64,000 bases of DNA from Treponema sp. (GTDB lineage: Bacteria; Spirochaetota; Spirochaetia; Treponematales; Breznakiellaceae), in NCBI GenBank assembly GCA_009787835.1, contig WQSN01000006.1, forward strand, positions 23,538-87,537. Reading direction: 5' to 3'. Position numbers and translations under genes: made by a program. Below are positions 42,222 through 51,105 of the stretch, in pieces. Positions within the stretch are counted from its first letter, which is position 1. Each line of letters opens with the position of its first letter. The notes below the pieces were generated by a model. It was not told where the DNA came from. It saw only the letters and a list, made by a program, of their open reading frames with translations, and searched no databases.

Positions 42222-43499
42222 ATGTTTTTACTGGAAAACATTCAGCTTGCTCTTGAAGGCCTTAAAACAAATAAAATGCGCGCGTTACTCACCATGCTTG
42301 GCATTATAATCGGCATCGGCTCTGTAATAGCGATTGTAACAGTCGGCGATTCAATGACAGCTTCTGTGTCAACATCCATGCAGAGCCTTGGCGCTACGAA
42401 TATCATGGTAATGCTGCAGCGAAAAGATTCTGATTCAATGCGCGGTTCCCAGATGGCAGGCGGGAATATTTCCGCGGAGGATTTAATTTCCGATGAGATG
42501 ATTGAAAATTATTTAAGAAGGTATGAGCGCAGCATTACGGCGATTGGGTTATCAGGCTCCGGCGGTTCCGCAAAAGCGCAGGATAACAGGCTTTACGCCA
42601 ATGTTACAATAACCGGCGCAAATGAAGGATACAGCCTTGTCAATAATATTAATGTAATTGAAGGCCGTTTCCTGCGGGAAGGCGATATAAAGTCGAACCG
42701 TTATGTGGCGGTAGTATCAGATAAACTTGTAAAAAACATGTTTCGCGCAAATGAAAGTCCGCTTGGAAAGGAAATAAAAATCAACTCCGACAACAGCATG
42801 CAGACATACACGATTGTAGGCGTTTATAAACATGAAGATTCAATTTCAATGGGGCCGATGGGAGGCGCTTCATCATCTGAAAAAGACATCAGGACAAATT
42901 TGTATATACCTATAACCACCTGCAAAATAATCAATTCAATGGAAGCAGGATATCAATCAATAACTGTTATGGCAGGAGCTGATACAGATTCGCGGAAATT
43001 TACCAATGATACAAGGAATTTTTTTAATACCTACTATGCCAATAATGCACGATATGAAATTAACGCAATCAGCATGGAAGCCATGATGTCTACCATGACA
43101 AGCATGCTTGGGACACTGAGTATCGCAGTGGCTGTTATAGCTGGCATTTCCTTATTGGTCGGAGGCGTCGGCGTTATGAATATTATGCTGGTTTCCGTAA
43201 CTGAACGGACAAGGGAAATCGGGACAAGAAAAGCGTTAGGCGCAAGAAATTCCGCCATTCGCGCTCAGTTCATAGTTGAAGCTGTTATTATATGCGCCAT
43301 CGGCGGTCTTATAGGAATACTTACAGGCGTAGGTCTGGGATACATTGGTTCGGTTTTGTTGGGCAGTCCGGGGCTGCCGTCAATATTTATCATTGTCGTC
43401 GCTGTTCTGTTCTCAATGGTTATCGGCGTATTTTTCGGATACTATCCCGCGAATAAGGCGTCAAAACTTGATCCCATAGAAGCGCTGCGATATGAATAG
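42222..43499 (+). CDS. ABC transporter permease, MacB/FtsX type
   Basis: The 425-residue permease has one N-terminal membrane segment, a large periplasmic domain (MacB-PCD; residues about 45-280) and three C-terminal segments with the FtsX-like loop VGGVGVMNIMLVSVTERTREIGTRKALGA. It starts one base after the ATPase stop. Together with the adaptor it should form a tripartite exporter for peptides, drugs or lipoproteins. A hairpin follows the stop. Confidence 0.92.
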   Translation: MFLLENIQLALEGLKTNKMRALLTMLGIIIGIGSVIAIVTVGDSMTASVSTSMQSLGATNIMVMLQRKDSDSMRGSQMAGGNISAEDLISDEMIENYLRRYERSITAIGLSGSGGSAKAQDNRLYANVTITGANEGYSLVNNINVIEGRFLREGDIKSNRYVAVVSDKLVKNMFRANESPLGKEIKINSDNSMQTYTIVGVYKHEDSISMGPMGGASSSEKDIRTNLYIPITTCKIINSMEAGYQSITVMAGADTDSRKFTNDTRNFFNTYYANNARYEINAISMEAMMSTMTSMLGTLSIAVAVIAGISLLVGGVGVMNIMLVSVTERTREIGTRKALGARNSAIRAQFIVEAVIICAIGGLIGILTGVGLGYIGSVLLGSPGLPSIFIIVVAVLFSMVIGVFFGYYPANKASKLDPIEALRYE

Positions 43500-43519
43500 C
43501 GAAGTGAGCTAAAAGCTGT

Positions 43520-43550
43520 GTGTCAATCGCCTGTTTTCAGTAATTGACAC
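43520..43550 (+). terminator. Hairpin after the permease gene
   Basis: GTGTCAAT and ATTGACAC form a perfect 8-bp stem with a 15-base loop; there is no clear U tract. It may still end the efflux operon. Confidence 0.45.
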
Positions 43551-43574
43551 CGGCAGACTTTTACATAATTTCCA

Positions 43575-43850
43575 TTACGCGGTTTTTTCAAATGTGGGAA
43601 GATTATTATTATAAAGCACATTTCCCCTGAGTTCAAACGGCCCGTCAATTTTGCTGATAAATATCTGACCGCCTGTGACAGTATATGTCAGCGGATATTT
43701 TTTCGGCTGTGAGGTGAAAATGCAGTTTCTTTGATCCACAAATTCAACCGTAAACCGGTCGCCAAATGATTTTCTCCAGCTGGTCCATTTGGTTCCAATG
43801 AGCTGCTCGTGTTTAAAAGCCGTTTTTTCCATTGATAATTCTGTATTCAT
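43575..43850 (-). CDS. Small unknown protein
   Basis: The 91-residue protein has no signal peptide and no known motif. The part TKWTSWRKSFGDRFTVEFVDQ followed by several predicted beta strands suggests a small beta-barrel, lipocalin-like fold. GGAGG lies 5 bases before the ATG, supporting expression. It is monocistronic and lies opposite to the efflux operon. Confidence 0.65.
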   Translation of the reverse strand: MNTELSMEKTAFKHEQLIGTKWTSWRKSFGDRFTVEFVDQRNCIFTSQPKKYPLTYTVTGGQIFISKIDGPFELRGNVLYNNNLPTFEKTA

Positions 43851-43943
43851 ATATCCTCCGTTTAGAATTAATTTAGTATCTATTTATAATCTAAGAAGAT
43901 TTGGCTTATGAGGCAAGTTTTTTTTATGTTACGGGAAGATATT

Positions 43944-43983
43944 GCGGCAGATAACCATGATTTAATTTATGGCTATCTGCCGC
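43944..43983. terminator. Long hairpin after trpB
   Basis: GCGGCAGATA and TATCTGCCGC form a perfect 10-bp stem, extended inward by four more pairs after one mismatch. It lies 8 bases after the trpB stop. The absence of a T run makes intrinsic termination uncertain. Confidence 0.55.
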
Positions 43984-43990
43984 CTGAGGG

Positions 43991-45370
43991 TTATTTATTC
44001 ATTGGGATGTCAGGGATCGACGCAAAACCGCGCTGAAGATCTGCATCGCCTGGGATCTGATCGCTCATGGTTTTGTTGTTGTATGCCTGGTAAGCTGTCA
44101 TGTCGAAGAAGCCGGTTCCGCTTAAACCGAAAAGAATTACTTTTTTCTCGCCTTTCTTTTTGCATTCAAGAGCCTCGTCAATCGCGGCTTTGATTGCGTG
44201 AGATGATTCGGGCGCGGGCAGAATGCCTTCCACCTTCATGAATTGTATCGCGGCGCTGAATACATCGGTCTGTACTTCTGAACGGGCTTCCAGATAACCG
44301 TCTTTATAAAGTTTAGACAGAACGGAATTCATGCCGTGATAGCGCAGACCTCCGGCATGATTTGCGGACGGAATGAAGCCGTTGCCCAAAGTCATCATTT
44401 TTATCAGCGGAGTGGTTTTTGCAGTATCGCCGAAATCATAGGCAAAACGTCCGCGCGTAAATGACGGGCAGGAAGCTGGTTCAACAGCGATGAAGCGGGT
44501 GTTTGAATTACCGCTGAGTTTCTCTCCCATAAACGGCGCGATAAGTCCGCCCAAATTTGATCCGCCGCCCGCGCAGCCTATGATGATATCCGGTTTAACT
44601 CCGTATTTGTCCAGAGCTATCTTTGTTTCCTGTCCGATTATCGACTGATGGAGCAGTACATGATTTAATACGCTTCCAAGCACATAACGGCATTTATCAG
44701 TTTTTACCGCAGTCTCAATCGCTTCTGAAATTGCGCAGCCCAATGAGCCGCCGGTATTCGGATCGTCAGCGAGGATTTTTTTTCCTGACTCTGTTGTGTT
44801 GGAAGGAGAAGCGACAACTTTTGCGCCGTACGCTTCCATCAGCGCTTTGCGGTAAGGTTTTTGCTCCGAGCTGACTTTTACCATGTATACAATCAAATCC
44901 AGTCCGTAAAAACCGCAGGACATCGCCATAGCCGTGCCCCATTGACCCGCGCCTGTCTCTGTTGTCAGGGAAGTCAATCCCTCTTTTTTCGCATAATACC
45001 CCTGAGGTCCTGCCGAATTAAGTTTATGGGAACCGGAAGTGTTGGTTCCTTCAAACTTGTAATAAATTTCCGCGGGCGTATCCAGCATTCTTTCAAGATA
45101 ATAAGCGCGGATCACTGCGGATGGTCTGTACGCGCGGTAAAAATCCTGAATATCATCCGGAATTGGAATTAAACGGGTGGTATCGTCAAGCTCCTGTTCA
45201 ATTACGCCCCTGCAAAATACAGGCGCAAGATCATCGGCGGTAACAGGTTTCAGTGTTCCGGGGTGCAGTATGGGATCCGGCTTGTTTTTCATATCCGCCC
45301 TCAGGTTGTACCAAAATTTCGGCATTTCATCTTCTGTAAGGTAGATTCTTGTTGGAATTTTATTATTCAT
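43991..45370 (-). CDS. trpB: TrpB2-type tryptophan synthase beta-like enzyme
   Basis: The PLP enzyme normally joins indole and serine to tryptophan. This protein is 459 residues from ATG 45370, chosen because GGAG lies 6 bases upstream (the track starts at a TTG). The PLP lysine lies in GTNTSGSHKLNSA, and TETGAGQWG and AGGGSNLGG are the cofactor-binding loops. The length and inserts are those of the TrpB2 branch, which can act without TrpA. No other trp gene is nearby. A long leader with Trp codons lies upstream and supports a Trp-related role. Confidence 0.92.
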   Translation of the reverse strand: MNNKIPTRIYLTEDEMPKFWYNLRADMKNKPDPILHPGTLKPVTADDLAPVFCRGVIEQELDDTTRLIPIPDDIQDFYRAYRPSAVIRAYYLERMLDTPAEIYYKFEGTNTSGSHKLNSAGPQGYYAKKEGLTSLTTETGAGQWGTAMAMSCGFYGLDLIVYMVKVSSEQKPYRKALMEAYGAKVVASPSNTTESGKKILADDPNTGGSLGCAISEAIETAVKTDKCRYVLGSVLNHVLLHQSIIGQETKIALDKYGVKPDIIIGCAGGGSNLGGLIAPFMGEKLSGNSNTRFIAVEPASCPSFTRGRFAYDFGDTAKTTPLIKMMTLGNGFIPSANHAGGLRYHGMNSVLSKLYKDGYLEARSEVQTDVFSAAIQFMKVEGILPAPESSHAIKAAIDEALECKKKGEKKVILFGLSGTGFFDMTAYQAYNNKTMSDQIPGDADLQRGFASIPDIPMNK

Positions 45371-45441
45371 TTCTTTCTCCATTAAATTTAATTTTGACAA
45401 ATTTATATTTGCCTTATGACTTAACCAAGTCTTTCTCTTAA

Positions 45442-45537
45442 AATGCTGTGCAGCATTGTTATAATTTATATTGATTTAGATGTTTGCCGTTGGACCGGCA
45501 ATAGGTATTTATATTAGAGTTGGCCGCGCTGCGGCCA
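45442..45537 (-). promoter_or_regulatory. Hairpin series in the trpB leader (attenuator candidate)
   Basis: In the transcript order three hairpins occur: a 7-bp stem TGGCCGC/GCGGCCA (45537-45521) that includes the second Trp codon of the leader peptide, a 6-bp stem TTGCCG/CGGCAA (45501-45484) and a 7-bp palindrome AATGCTG/CAGCATT (45457-45442), followed by only four T. A terminator of normal strength is not seen, so the mechanism may be weak termination or RNA stability. Confidence 0.5.
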
Positions 45538-45612
45538 TTCCCACGCCGCACGTTTACTGGAGGATGTTCCGGAATTTTTAATTTTTTTCTCTGTAAAAAA
45601 TCTGATAGTCAT
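45514..45612 (-). CDS. Putative trp leader peptide (32 aa)
   Basis: The short frame from ATG 45612 to TAA 45514 encodes 32 residues with two Trp codons almost adjacent near the end (AAWEWPQ, positions 24 and 26). It starts about 20 bases after a good promoter -10 box and has GGGA upstream as a weak ribosome site. Its stop lies right after the first leader hairpin. The placement before a tryptophan synthase gene is what an attenuation peptide needs, but two Trp codons could be chance. Confidence 0.5.
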   Translation of the reverse strand: MTIRFFTEKKIKNSGTSSSKRAAWEWPQRGQL

Positions 45613-45631
45613 GAATTTTCCCGTGAATAAT

Positions 45632-45660
45632 ATATTACGATTTTTAATTAAAATTGTCAA
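45632..45660 (-). promoter_or_regulatory. trpB promoter
   Basis: A perfect TTGACA (45660-45655), a 17-base spacer and TAATAT (45637-45632) are read on the minus strand. It would give a leader of about 255 bases before trpB. Confidence 0.72.
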
Positions 45661-45687
45661 GCGGTTTTTCATTAATTTAAGATGATT

Positions 45688-46536
45688 CTACAATTCTTCA
45701 GATAACATTAATTTATTACCCCAAATATGCAGTGCAATTCCGAATGCTACTGAAACGTTTAATGAAGCTTTTGCGCCGTAACTGGGGATTGATACCCTGC
45801 CAAGTGAAGCGTCTGCGGCATCTAAAGCGTGCGGACTTACTCCCAGTTCTTCAGAACCGGCGATTAAAAGGCCGGAGCGGGGGAAAGGAAATTCTGAAAT
45901 TGAGATGCCTCCGGTTTCCAGGGCGAAAACAGGGTATGGCAGCGTGGCGGATGACGCAGTAAAAAGTTCCTGCCGCTCCCATGGGACGGAATCCACGCAG
46001 CCCATTGCTGTCCTTTCTGCGCGTCTGTGGCGCGGGTCGGCGCAGAATGGAGACAGGATAATTTTTTCCACGCCGAAACTTTCTGCGGTGCGGAACATTG
46101 CGCCGACATTAAACGGAGAGCGTATATCTTCGAGGTATACAAACATGCCTTCGAAAACGCGCCGCTTTAAAGGATCCAGGCAGCCGCCGGCGCAGGTGAA
46201 ATCCCAGTCCGCCTGATCGCGGCTTGTTTCAGATAACAGAATATGTTTTACGCTGTTTAAAGCCCGCCGAAACCTGGAAATGTCACAATTGTTATAAGAT
46301 GCCGCCTGTTCAAAAACAAACACCGCATCATTAAAAACATTCCTGGCCTCGGGCTGAAAAAGCCCGTCTTCCGCAAGCAGTCTGGCGGCGTCCTTAAAAA
46401 AGCAAATTTCTGAGGCGGTAAAAATATTTACATTATGCTGCGCCGCGATGCGGTTTTCAACAAACGTAAAAAATTTCGCTATCTTTCGCAGCTTCTGTGT
46501 CCTTGGAAGCTTATCAAGTTTATAAAGGGGAATCAT
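45688..46536 (-). CDS. SpoU/TrmH family RNA 2'-O-methyltransferase
   Basis: The 282-residue protein has an N-terminal helical part of about 115 residues and a C-terminal SPOUT domain with motif 1 LEDIRSPFNVGAMFRTAESFG, motif 2 LLIAGSEELGVSPHAL and motif 3 VSIPSYGAKASLNVSVAFGIALH. These are the three SpoU motifs, with the knot. The exact target (23S rRNA or tRNA) cannot be told. It lies 8 bases after the XRE regulator gene and is probably in the same transcript. Confidence 0.88.
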   Translation of the reverse strand: MIPLYKLDKLPRTQKLRKIAKFFTFVENRIAAQHNVNIFTASEICFFKDAARLLAEDGLFQPEARNVFNDAVFVFEQAASYNNCDISRFRRALNSVKHILLSETSRDQADWDFTCAGGCLDPLKRRVFEGMFVYLEDIRSPFNVGAMFRTAESFGVEKIILSPFCADPRHRRAERTAMGCVDSVPWERQELFTASSATLPYPVFALETGGISISEFPFPRSGLLIAGSEELGVSPHALDAADASLGRVSIPSYGAKASLNVSVAFGIALHIWGNKLMLSEEL

Positions 46537-46544
46537 TTAAAAAT

Positions 46545-46874
46545 TCATGCGCTTTTTGTGACATTTAACAATTGTTCTATTTGCTGCATGACATAATCCT
46601 GGAACTTTGGCGGCAGTTCGTTAAATAATCCAACCATACGCTGCAGTTTTTCTCCGGGAGTTCTGAAAAACATTTCGCCTTCGCCGGTTTTCAGCCATTT
46701 TTCGTTAACGCCGAATGTCAGTGATATCAAATGTATTATCCGTTCGTTTACTCTCCTGTGTTCGCATTCCAGCTCCGCGATATACCCATTGCTTATATAA
46801 ATTGCTCTTGCGAATTCAACCTGTGACATATTTAAAGTCTGCCTCAAGCGCCTTATACGTTTACTGATTGTCAT
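46545..46874 (-). CDS. XRE family helix-turn-helix regulator
   Basis: The 109-residue regulator has an XRE domain at residues about 5-62 (RIRRLRQTLNMSQVEFARAIYISNGYIAELECEHRRVN) and a C-terminal helical part (FNELPPKFQDYVMQQIEQLL) that is probably for oligomerisation. The ATG has no ribosome site but a TATGAT box six bases upstream. It faces a small gene at 47075 with a related helix, with about 200 bases of AT-rich regulatory DNA between. Confidence 0.9.
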   Translation of the reverse strand: MTISKRIRRLRQTLNMSQVEFARAIYISNGYIAELECEHRRVNERIIHLISLTFGVNEKWLKTGEGEMFFRTPGEKLQRMVGLFNELPPKFQDYVMQQIEQLLNVTKSA

Positions 46875-46880
46875 ATTTGA

Positions 46881-46909
46881 ATCATATTACATCGGGACTC
46901 ACTATGCAA
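46881..46909 (-). promoter_or_regulatory. Promoter of the XRE gene, predicted leaderless
   Basis: On the minus strand TTGCAT (46909-46904), a 17-base spacer and TATGAT (46886-46881) are followed by six bases and the ATG at 46874. Confidence 0.62.
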
Positions 46910-47074
46910 GGTTATATTTTACAATTTGAGTATGAACATTATTTTATAATATTGCGGTTATTTCAATAAATTGAAGTATTAGTAATAATGTATTTACAAT
47001 TCTTATTAAAATAATATATTATACTCACATACAGAGCGGGATGCGGTGACTTCGGTTCCCTGCGGAGGAGCAGT

Positions 47075-47239
47075 ATGATTCAGGAAGAGAAACTAAAAAA
47101 AGTATGCAGCGACTTCTCGTTACTCAGTGAGCAGCAGCAGGACTATATCCTTGGCATTATCCAGGCGCTTCTTTTTGCCAGAACTGTGAACAGTCAATCT
47201 GCGTCTGAAGAACACGAAACCATACCATCTGACGAATAA
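47075..47239 (+). CDS. 54-residue protein sharing the XRE regulator's C-terminal helix
   Basis: This gene is too short for the track. An ideal GGAGGAG site lies before the ATG, and the frame ends with a TAA at 47237. The product starts MIQEEKLKKVCSDF and includes LSEQQQDYILGIIQALLFAR. That helix matches the C-terminal helix of the divergent regulator at 8 of 20 positions (pattern F..L....QDY....I..LL). It has no DNA-binding domain and could bind the regulator as an anti-repressor or co-factor. A TTTACA-N18-TATTAT promoter candidate lies at 46993-47022. Confidence 0.68.
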   Translation: MIQEEKLKKVCSDFSLLSEQQQDYILGIIQALLFARTVNSQSASEEHETIPSDE

Positions 47240-47258
47240 ACGCCATCCAATGGCGCGG

Positions 47259-47287
47259 TTGCTGATTTAACTTTAATAATTTACAAT
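47259..47287 (+). promoter_or_regulatory. Promoter of the 878-residue gene, predicted leaderless
   Basis: TTGCTG (47259-47264), a 17-base spacer and TACAAT (47282-47287) are followed by seven bases and the ATG at 47295. No ribosome site is seen. Confidence 0.6.
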
Positions 47288-47294
47288 AAACAAC

Positions 47295-49931
47295 ATGAGC
47301 AGGGAGAGCAGCAAAAAACCAAAACGATTATTAAAATTTTTGATAATTTTTGCTGGTGTTCTTGTATTCATAACGCTTACATGGGCTGCCCTTTCCCTGA
47401 TTGGACGGGTCAGCGCGGATTCCATTATTTATAATACCGCAACTTTCCGTCTCAGCGTATCCAATCCATTGGATCTGCTGGAAAGAATTTTATCCCATGA
47501 ATCTTTGCATGAAATTTCCGCCGTACCTGCGCTGGCTCAGGCTGTTTCGGTTATTGAGAATTTAAATGAAAATCCCCTCCTTAAAAACCGGCTGCTGCGC
47601 GCTGCCGCGCGGGGAAATCTGGAGTTTGCGCTTTTATCAACAGGTTCGATGCAGGCCGCTTTAGACATGGGTTTTCTCTCGCCGCTTTTGCGCATCCTGC
47701 CCGTTATTTCCGGTTTTATCAATGTTCCCAATCTGTACTATGTGAAAGCCGGTAAAAATTCCCGTTTTGAATACCGCGCGCAGGGAAAGACATTTTTCAT
47801 CGGCCGCTGCCGTAATCTGCTTTATTTCACCGACAACTCCTCTATTTTTGAATTACGCGCGAATATTCAGGCAAGTACAGCCGCATTCAGAAATATCAAT
47901 CCTTCAGGTTATGACGCGGTTATGACTCTTTCTCCTGATTTTATCAGGGGATTGCTGGCTGAACAGGATGAAGTAATAGCGGAGGTTTTGAACAATATCG
48001 GAATTGATTCCGCAATAGAAGCCGGTCTTTCCGTATTTCCCAAAAAACTGGAATTGCATTTAACGGCTCCCCTTTCATCGCGTCAGGCCGCATTGAAACG
48101 CCTGCTTGAACAGCGTTCCGGCGCGTCAGACATTACAGAGCGCCTTCCTTCAGAATCCCAATACGCGACAGTTCTGTCCGCAGGAACGCTGGCCGAACTT
48201 TACCAGGCTTCGCTTGTTTTTACTCCGGGTTTGGATGAAACCATAAGGCGCGCGGATGCTTCTTCCCGCAGACTGTTCGGACTTACTCTGGATGATCTGC
48301 TTTTTTCCTGGTCAGGGAAAGAATTCGCCGTCTTCGGAATGGAAGGCCGTCCCTCTCCTGTCTATGCAGTTCAAATCACGGATGAGCGAAAACGCCAGGA
48401 AGTTTTTAACCGGGCGTTCAGATCCATTTTAATTAATGAGAGCGCCGCCTTGAATCTTGACGGAGTCAGAATTCCGCGTATTGAGATTCCGGATTTCATT
48501 CAGTCACTGCTGCGCTACTGGGATCTAATTCTGCCTTCGCCCTATTACTATATTTACGGAGACTGTTTGCTTGCATCCGAATCCGCGCAAACCCTTCTTT
48601 CTGCGTTACGTGCAATCCAGAGAAATGATGTGCTGCCAAAAACCGCCGCGTGGAGGAATATCGCGGGAGGTAAAACAGACGCAAGCGCGTTCAGCCTGTA
48701 CTATTCGCTGGATGTGTCCATGCCTTTCTTCCTGCGCGGAAACACAATTTTAAGCGGATTTTTGAGCGTATACAGGCAGGGACTGGCGCGTGTAAGCATT
48801 AACAGGGGCCTTGTTGAAGTTTCACTGTCTTTAATTCCAGGTTCAGGAAACGGCGTGACTCCTGTAAAGGGTTATCCCCTGGAAACCGGTGGAAGACCTT
48901 CGAATCAAATTTACGGCGGCGGCGGCCGCGTGTTTTTTACGCAGGGCAGCGCTGCAATTTCCGTTGATATGTCAGATAACTCCATTCATGAACTGACAGG
49001 TCAGGGGCAGCTTTGGATTGTTCCCGCTTTTGATGATAACGCATGGGTGGTAAGCGACCGTGGACGCGTTACGCTTGTCAGCGGAAATATGGAAGCGGCG
49101 CAGGGTTTTCCTCTGCTTACGGGCTTGAGGCTATCATCTTCTCCTGTGTCGTATAACGGCAGGCTTTACCTCTGCGATGAGGACGGAGATGTGCACATTA
49201 TTGACGCGGACGGCAGGCGCAGCAAATGGGAAACCTCATTTTTTTCGGCTCTCCGCTCTCCTCCTTCCTTTATTACAATTGAAACGGGGAGAGGCGCTTC
49301 TGTATCCTACGCGGCTGTATACCCAAAGAGCTTTTTCGGCGAAATCTGGCTTCTTGACGCGGACGGCAGATCTCTGCCCGGCTGGCCCGCGCCCATTTCC
49401 GGTTTTTCGGGGCATGATGATTTAAACGCTGACTCAGGCATCGGTTTCGGCTCCCCGCTGTTATTTGCGCATAACAATCTTGTGTATGCGGCTTTTGTCA
49501 GCCAGGCGGGGGAGCTATCGGTTTATGATGTAAATGCGTTCCCCATGGCGTCGTTTCCGTTGATTATTGACGGTATATTTTACCAGCAGCCCGTATTTGA
49601 CGGCGAATATCTGTGGCTTATTTCAGCTAACGGAACTCTGTTTCGCGCAAGCCTTTCGGGCGAAGTTCTGTCCCAGCAGATCGCGAATTTTTCCGTAATG
49701 GAAGAAGGTTATATTACAGTCTTTGACTGCAATGGCGATAAAATTCCGGAAATTTTTATCACAGGCGAAGGCAACACGCTGTACGCGTTTTCACGTAACT
49801 TCCGTTCGCTGGAGGGTTTTCCGCTGCCTGTATGGGGTAAACCGCTGTTTATTGAAGCGCAAAACTCAAAAAAAGCTGAAATTTTCGGCATGGGAATGGA
49901 TATGCGGCTTTACCGGTGGCGGTTCAGATAG
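47295..49931 (+). CDS. Large membrane-anchored protein with C-terminal beta-propeller
   Basis: The 878-residue protein has one N-terminal membrane segment (residues about 12-34) and is otherwise extracytoplasmic. Residues about 40-510 form a helical/beta domain without a family I recognise. From about 540 on there are propeller-like repeats, for example YNGRLYLCDEDGDVHIIDADGR and FGEIWLLDADGRSLPGWP, with FG-GAP or PQQ-like character. The next gene encodes a lipoprotein 9 bases later, and the two should work together in the envelope. The function is unknown. Confidence 0.75.
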   Translation: MSRESSKKPKRLLKFLIIFAGVLVFITLTWAALSLIGRVSADSIIYNTATFRLSVSNPLDLLERILSHESLHEISAVPALAQAVSVIENLNENPLLKNRLLRAAARGNLEFALLSTGSMQAALDMGFLSPLLRILPVISGFINVPNLYYVKAGKNSRFEYRAQGKTFFIGRCRNLLYFTDNSSIFELRANIQASTAAFRNINPSGYDAVMTLSPDFIRGLLAEQDEVIAEVLNNIGIDSAIEAGLSVFPKKLELHLTAPLSSRQAALKRLLEQRSGASDITERLPSESQYATVLSAGTLAELYQASLVFTPGLDETIRRADASSRRLFGLTLDDLLFSWSGKEFAVFGMEGRPSPVYAVQITDERKRQEVFNRAFRSILINESAALNLDGVRIPRIEIPDFIQSLLRYWDLILPSPYYYIYGDCLLASESAQTLLSALRAIQRNDVLPKTAAWRNIAGGKTDASAFSLYYSLDVSMPFFLRGNTILSGFLSVYRQGLARVSINRGLVEVSLSLIPGSGNGVTPVKGYPLETGGRPSNQIYGGGGRVFFTQGSAAISVDMSDNSIHELTGQGQLWIVPAFDDNAWVVSDRGRVTLVSGNMEAAQGFPLLTGLRLSSSPVSYNGRLYLCDEDGDVHIIDADGRRSKWETSFFSALRSPPSFITIETGRGASVSYAAVYPKSFFGEIWLLDADGRSLPGWPAPISGFSGHDDLNADSGIGFGSPLLFAHNNLVYAAFVSQAGELSVYDVNAFPMASFPLIIDGIFYQQPVFDGEYLWLISANGTLFRASLSGEVLSQQIANFSVMEEGYITVFDCNGDKIPEIFITGEGNTLYAFSRNFRSLEGFPLPVWGKPLFIEAQNSKKAEIFGMGMDMRLYRWRFR

Positions 49932-49940
49932 GAGTTTTCA

Positions 49941-51095
49941 ATGATTAAAAAGCACATAACGATCCTGCTGATGTTAATTACAGCGGCAGTGATTTCATCC
50001 TGCACTACATTAAAACAGCAGCAGCAGCAGCGCGAAGATATAGTAATTGATATCGTCCATATAGAACAGGCGCAGGACAATCTTGCGGAACTGGTTGAAA
50101 TGATCGTACCCCTTGAGGCTCTGGGAGGAACAGAGGCTCGCAGGAGACAGGATGAATTGTCTCAGGCAAGGCGGATGATAAGCGAACTGGAAAAAAAACC
50201 TTCCGCCGACATTAATTATTCCGGTGAACTTATGGCATGGTCAGGCAGGCTCGCCATTTTGGAAGGAAGGTACAGTGAAGCGCAGAGATTGTACCGTCAG
50301 TCTCAGGCGGCGTCTCCGCAAAATATTCCTTCTGTTATTTTGGGTATCCGTCTTGAAGGAGACCCTGAAAAAAGGCTTGAACTTGTTAATAATGAATTAG
50401 TGAAAACCGGTAATCAGGCAAGCGGATTTGGAGAGCTGCAAATTGAAAGAGGCCGCTCTCTTGCGGAATTAAACCGTTTTGCCGAGGCGGCAGGCGCTTT
50501 TGATACCGCGTTTACTTCCGGAATTGTCAGCATTTATCAGAAAAGTTATGAAACTGGCCGCAACCGCGCCTGGGAACTGCGCAATAGCACAGACGCGGCC
50601 GCGGGAACAATGGGACTTTTGGTACAGGAAGGCGTTAGCTGGAAAGACTGCATATCCATTGTAAACAATGAGACTCAGCTTCTGCGTTTCATAAGCGGCG
50701 GCAGAGACATTACCGACGCTGAATTTTTTAACCGTCTTCTTGACCGCGCTTTTATTCCCTATACGCAGAACATCAACGAAAACGAATGGCCTGCCGCGAA
50801 ACCCCGCGCGGATGAAATTGTTACACGATCAGGAGCCGCCTGGTTTGCCTGGCATTTATACGCGGAATCAAGGGCGAACCGCGGCCTTCTGTCCCGTTAT
50901 TCCGCGCGTTACACGACAATGACAAACCCGCGCAGCCCGATAGCGGATGTCCCGCTGCTTTCGCCTTTCTTTGATTCAATACTGGGCTGCGTAGAGACTG
51001 AGCTGATGTCTTTGCCTGACGGCAGAAATTTTAATCCTGCGCCGCCAATACACGGCGCTGAACTGCTCGCCATTTTTAGGCGAATAGCCAATTAA
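49941..51095 (+). CDS. Lipoprotein with tetratricopeptide-like repeats
   Basis: The 384-residue protein has a signal sequence with lipobox ISSC and a Gln-rich start. Residues about 60-230 have helical repeats like tetratricopeptides (LAILEGRYSEAQRLYRQSQAASPQNI; RGRSLAELNRFAEAAGAFDTAF). The C-terminal part is a helical domain of unknown type. AGGAG lies before the ATG. It forms a two-gene unit with the large propeller protein and converges on clpB. Confidence 0.77.
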   Translation: MIKKHITILLMLITAAVISSCTTLKQQQQQREDIVIDIVHIEQAQDNLAELVEMIVPLEALGGTEARRRQDELSQARRMISELEKKPSADINYSGELMAWSGRLAILEGRYSEAQRLYRQSQAASPQNIPSVILGIRLEGDPEKRLELVNNELVKTGNQASGFGELQIERGRSLAELNRFAEAAGAFDTAFTSGIVSIYQKSYETGRNRAWELRNSTDAAAGTMGLLVQEGVSWKDCISIVNNETQLLRFISGGRDITDAEFFNRLLDRAFIPYTQNINENEWPAAKPRADEIVTRSGAAWFAWHLYAESRANRGLLSRYSARYTTMTNPRSPIADVPLLSPFFDSILGCVETELMSLPDGRNFNPAPPIHGAELLAIFRRIAN

Positions 51096-51105
51096 AACTG
51101 TTCGA

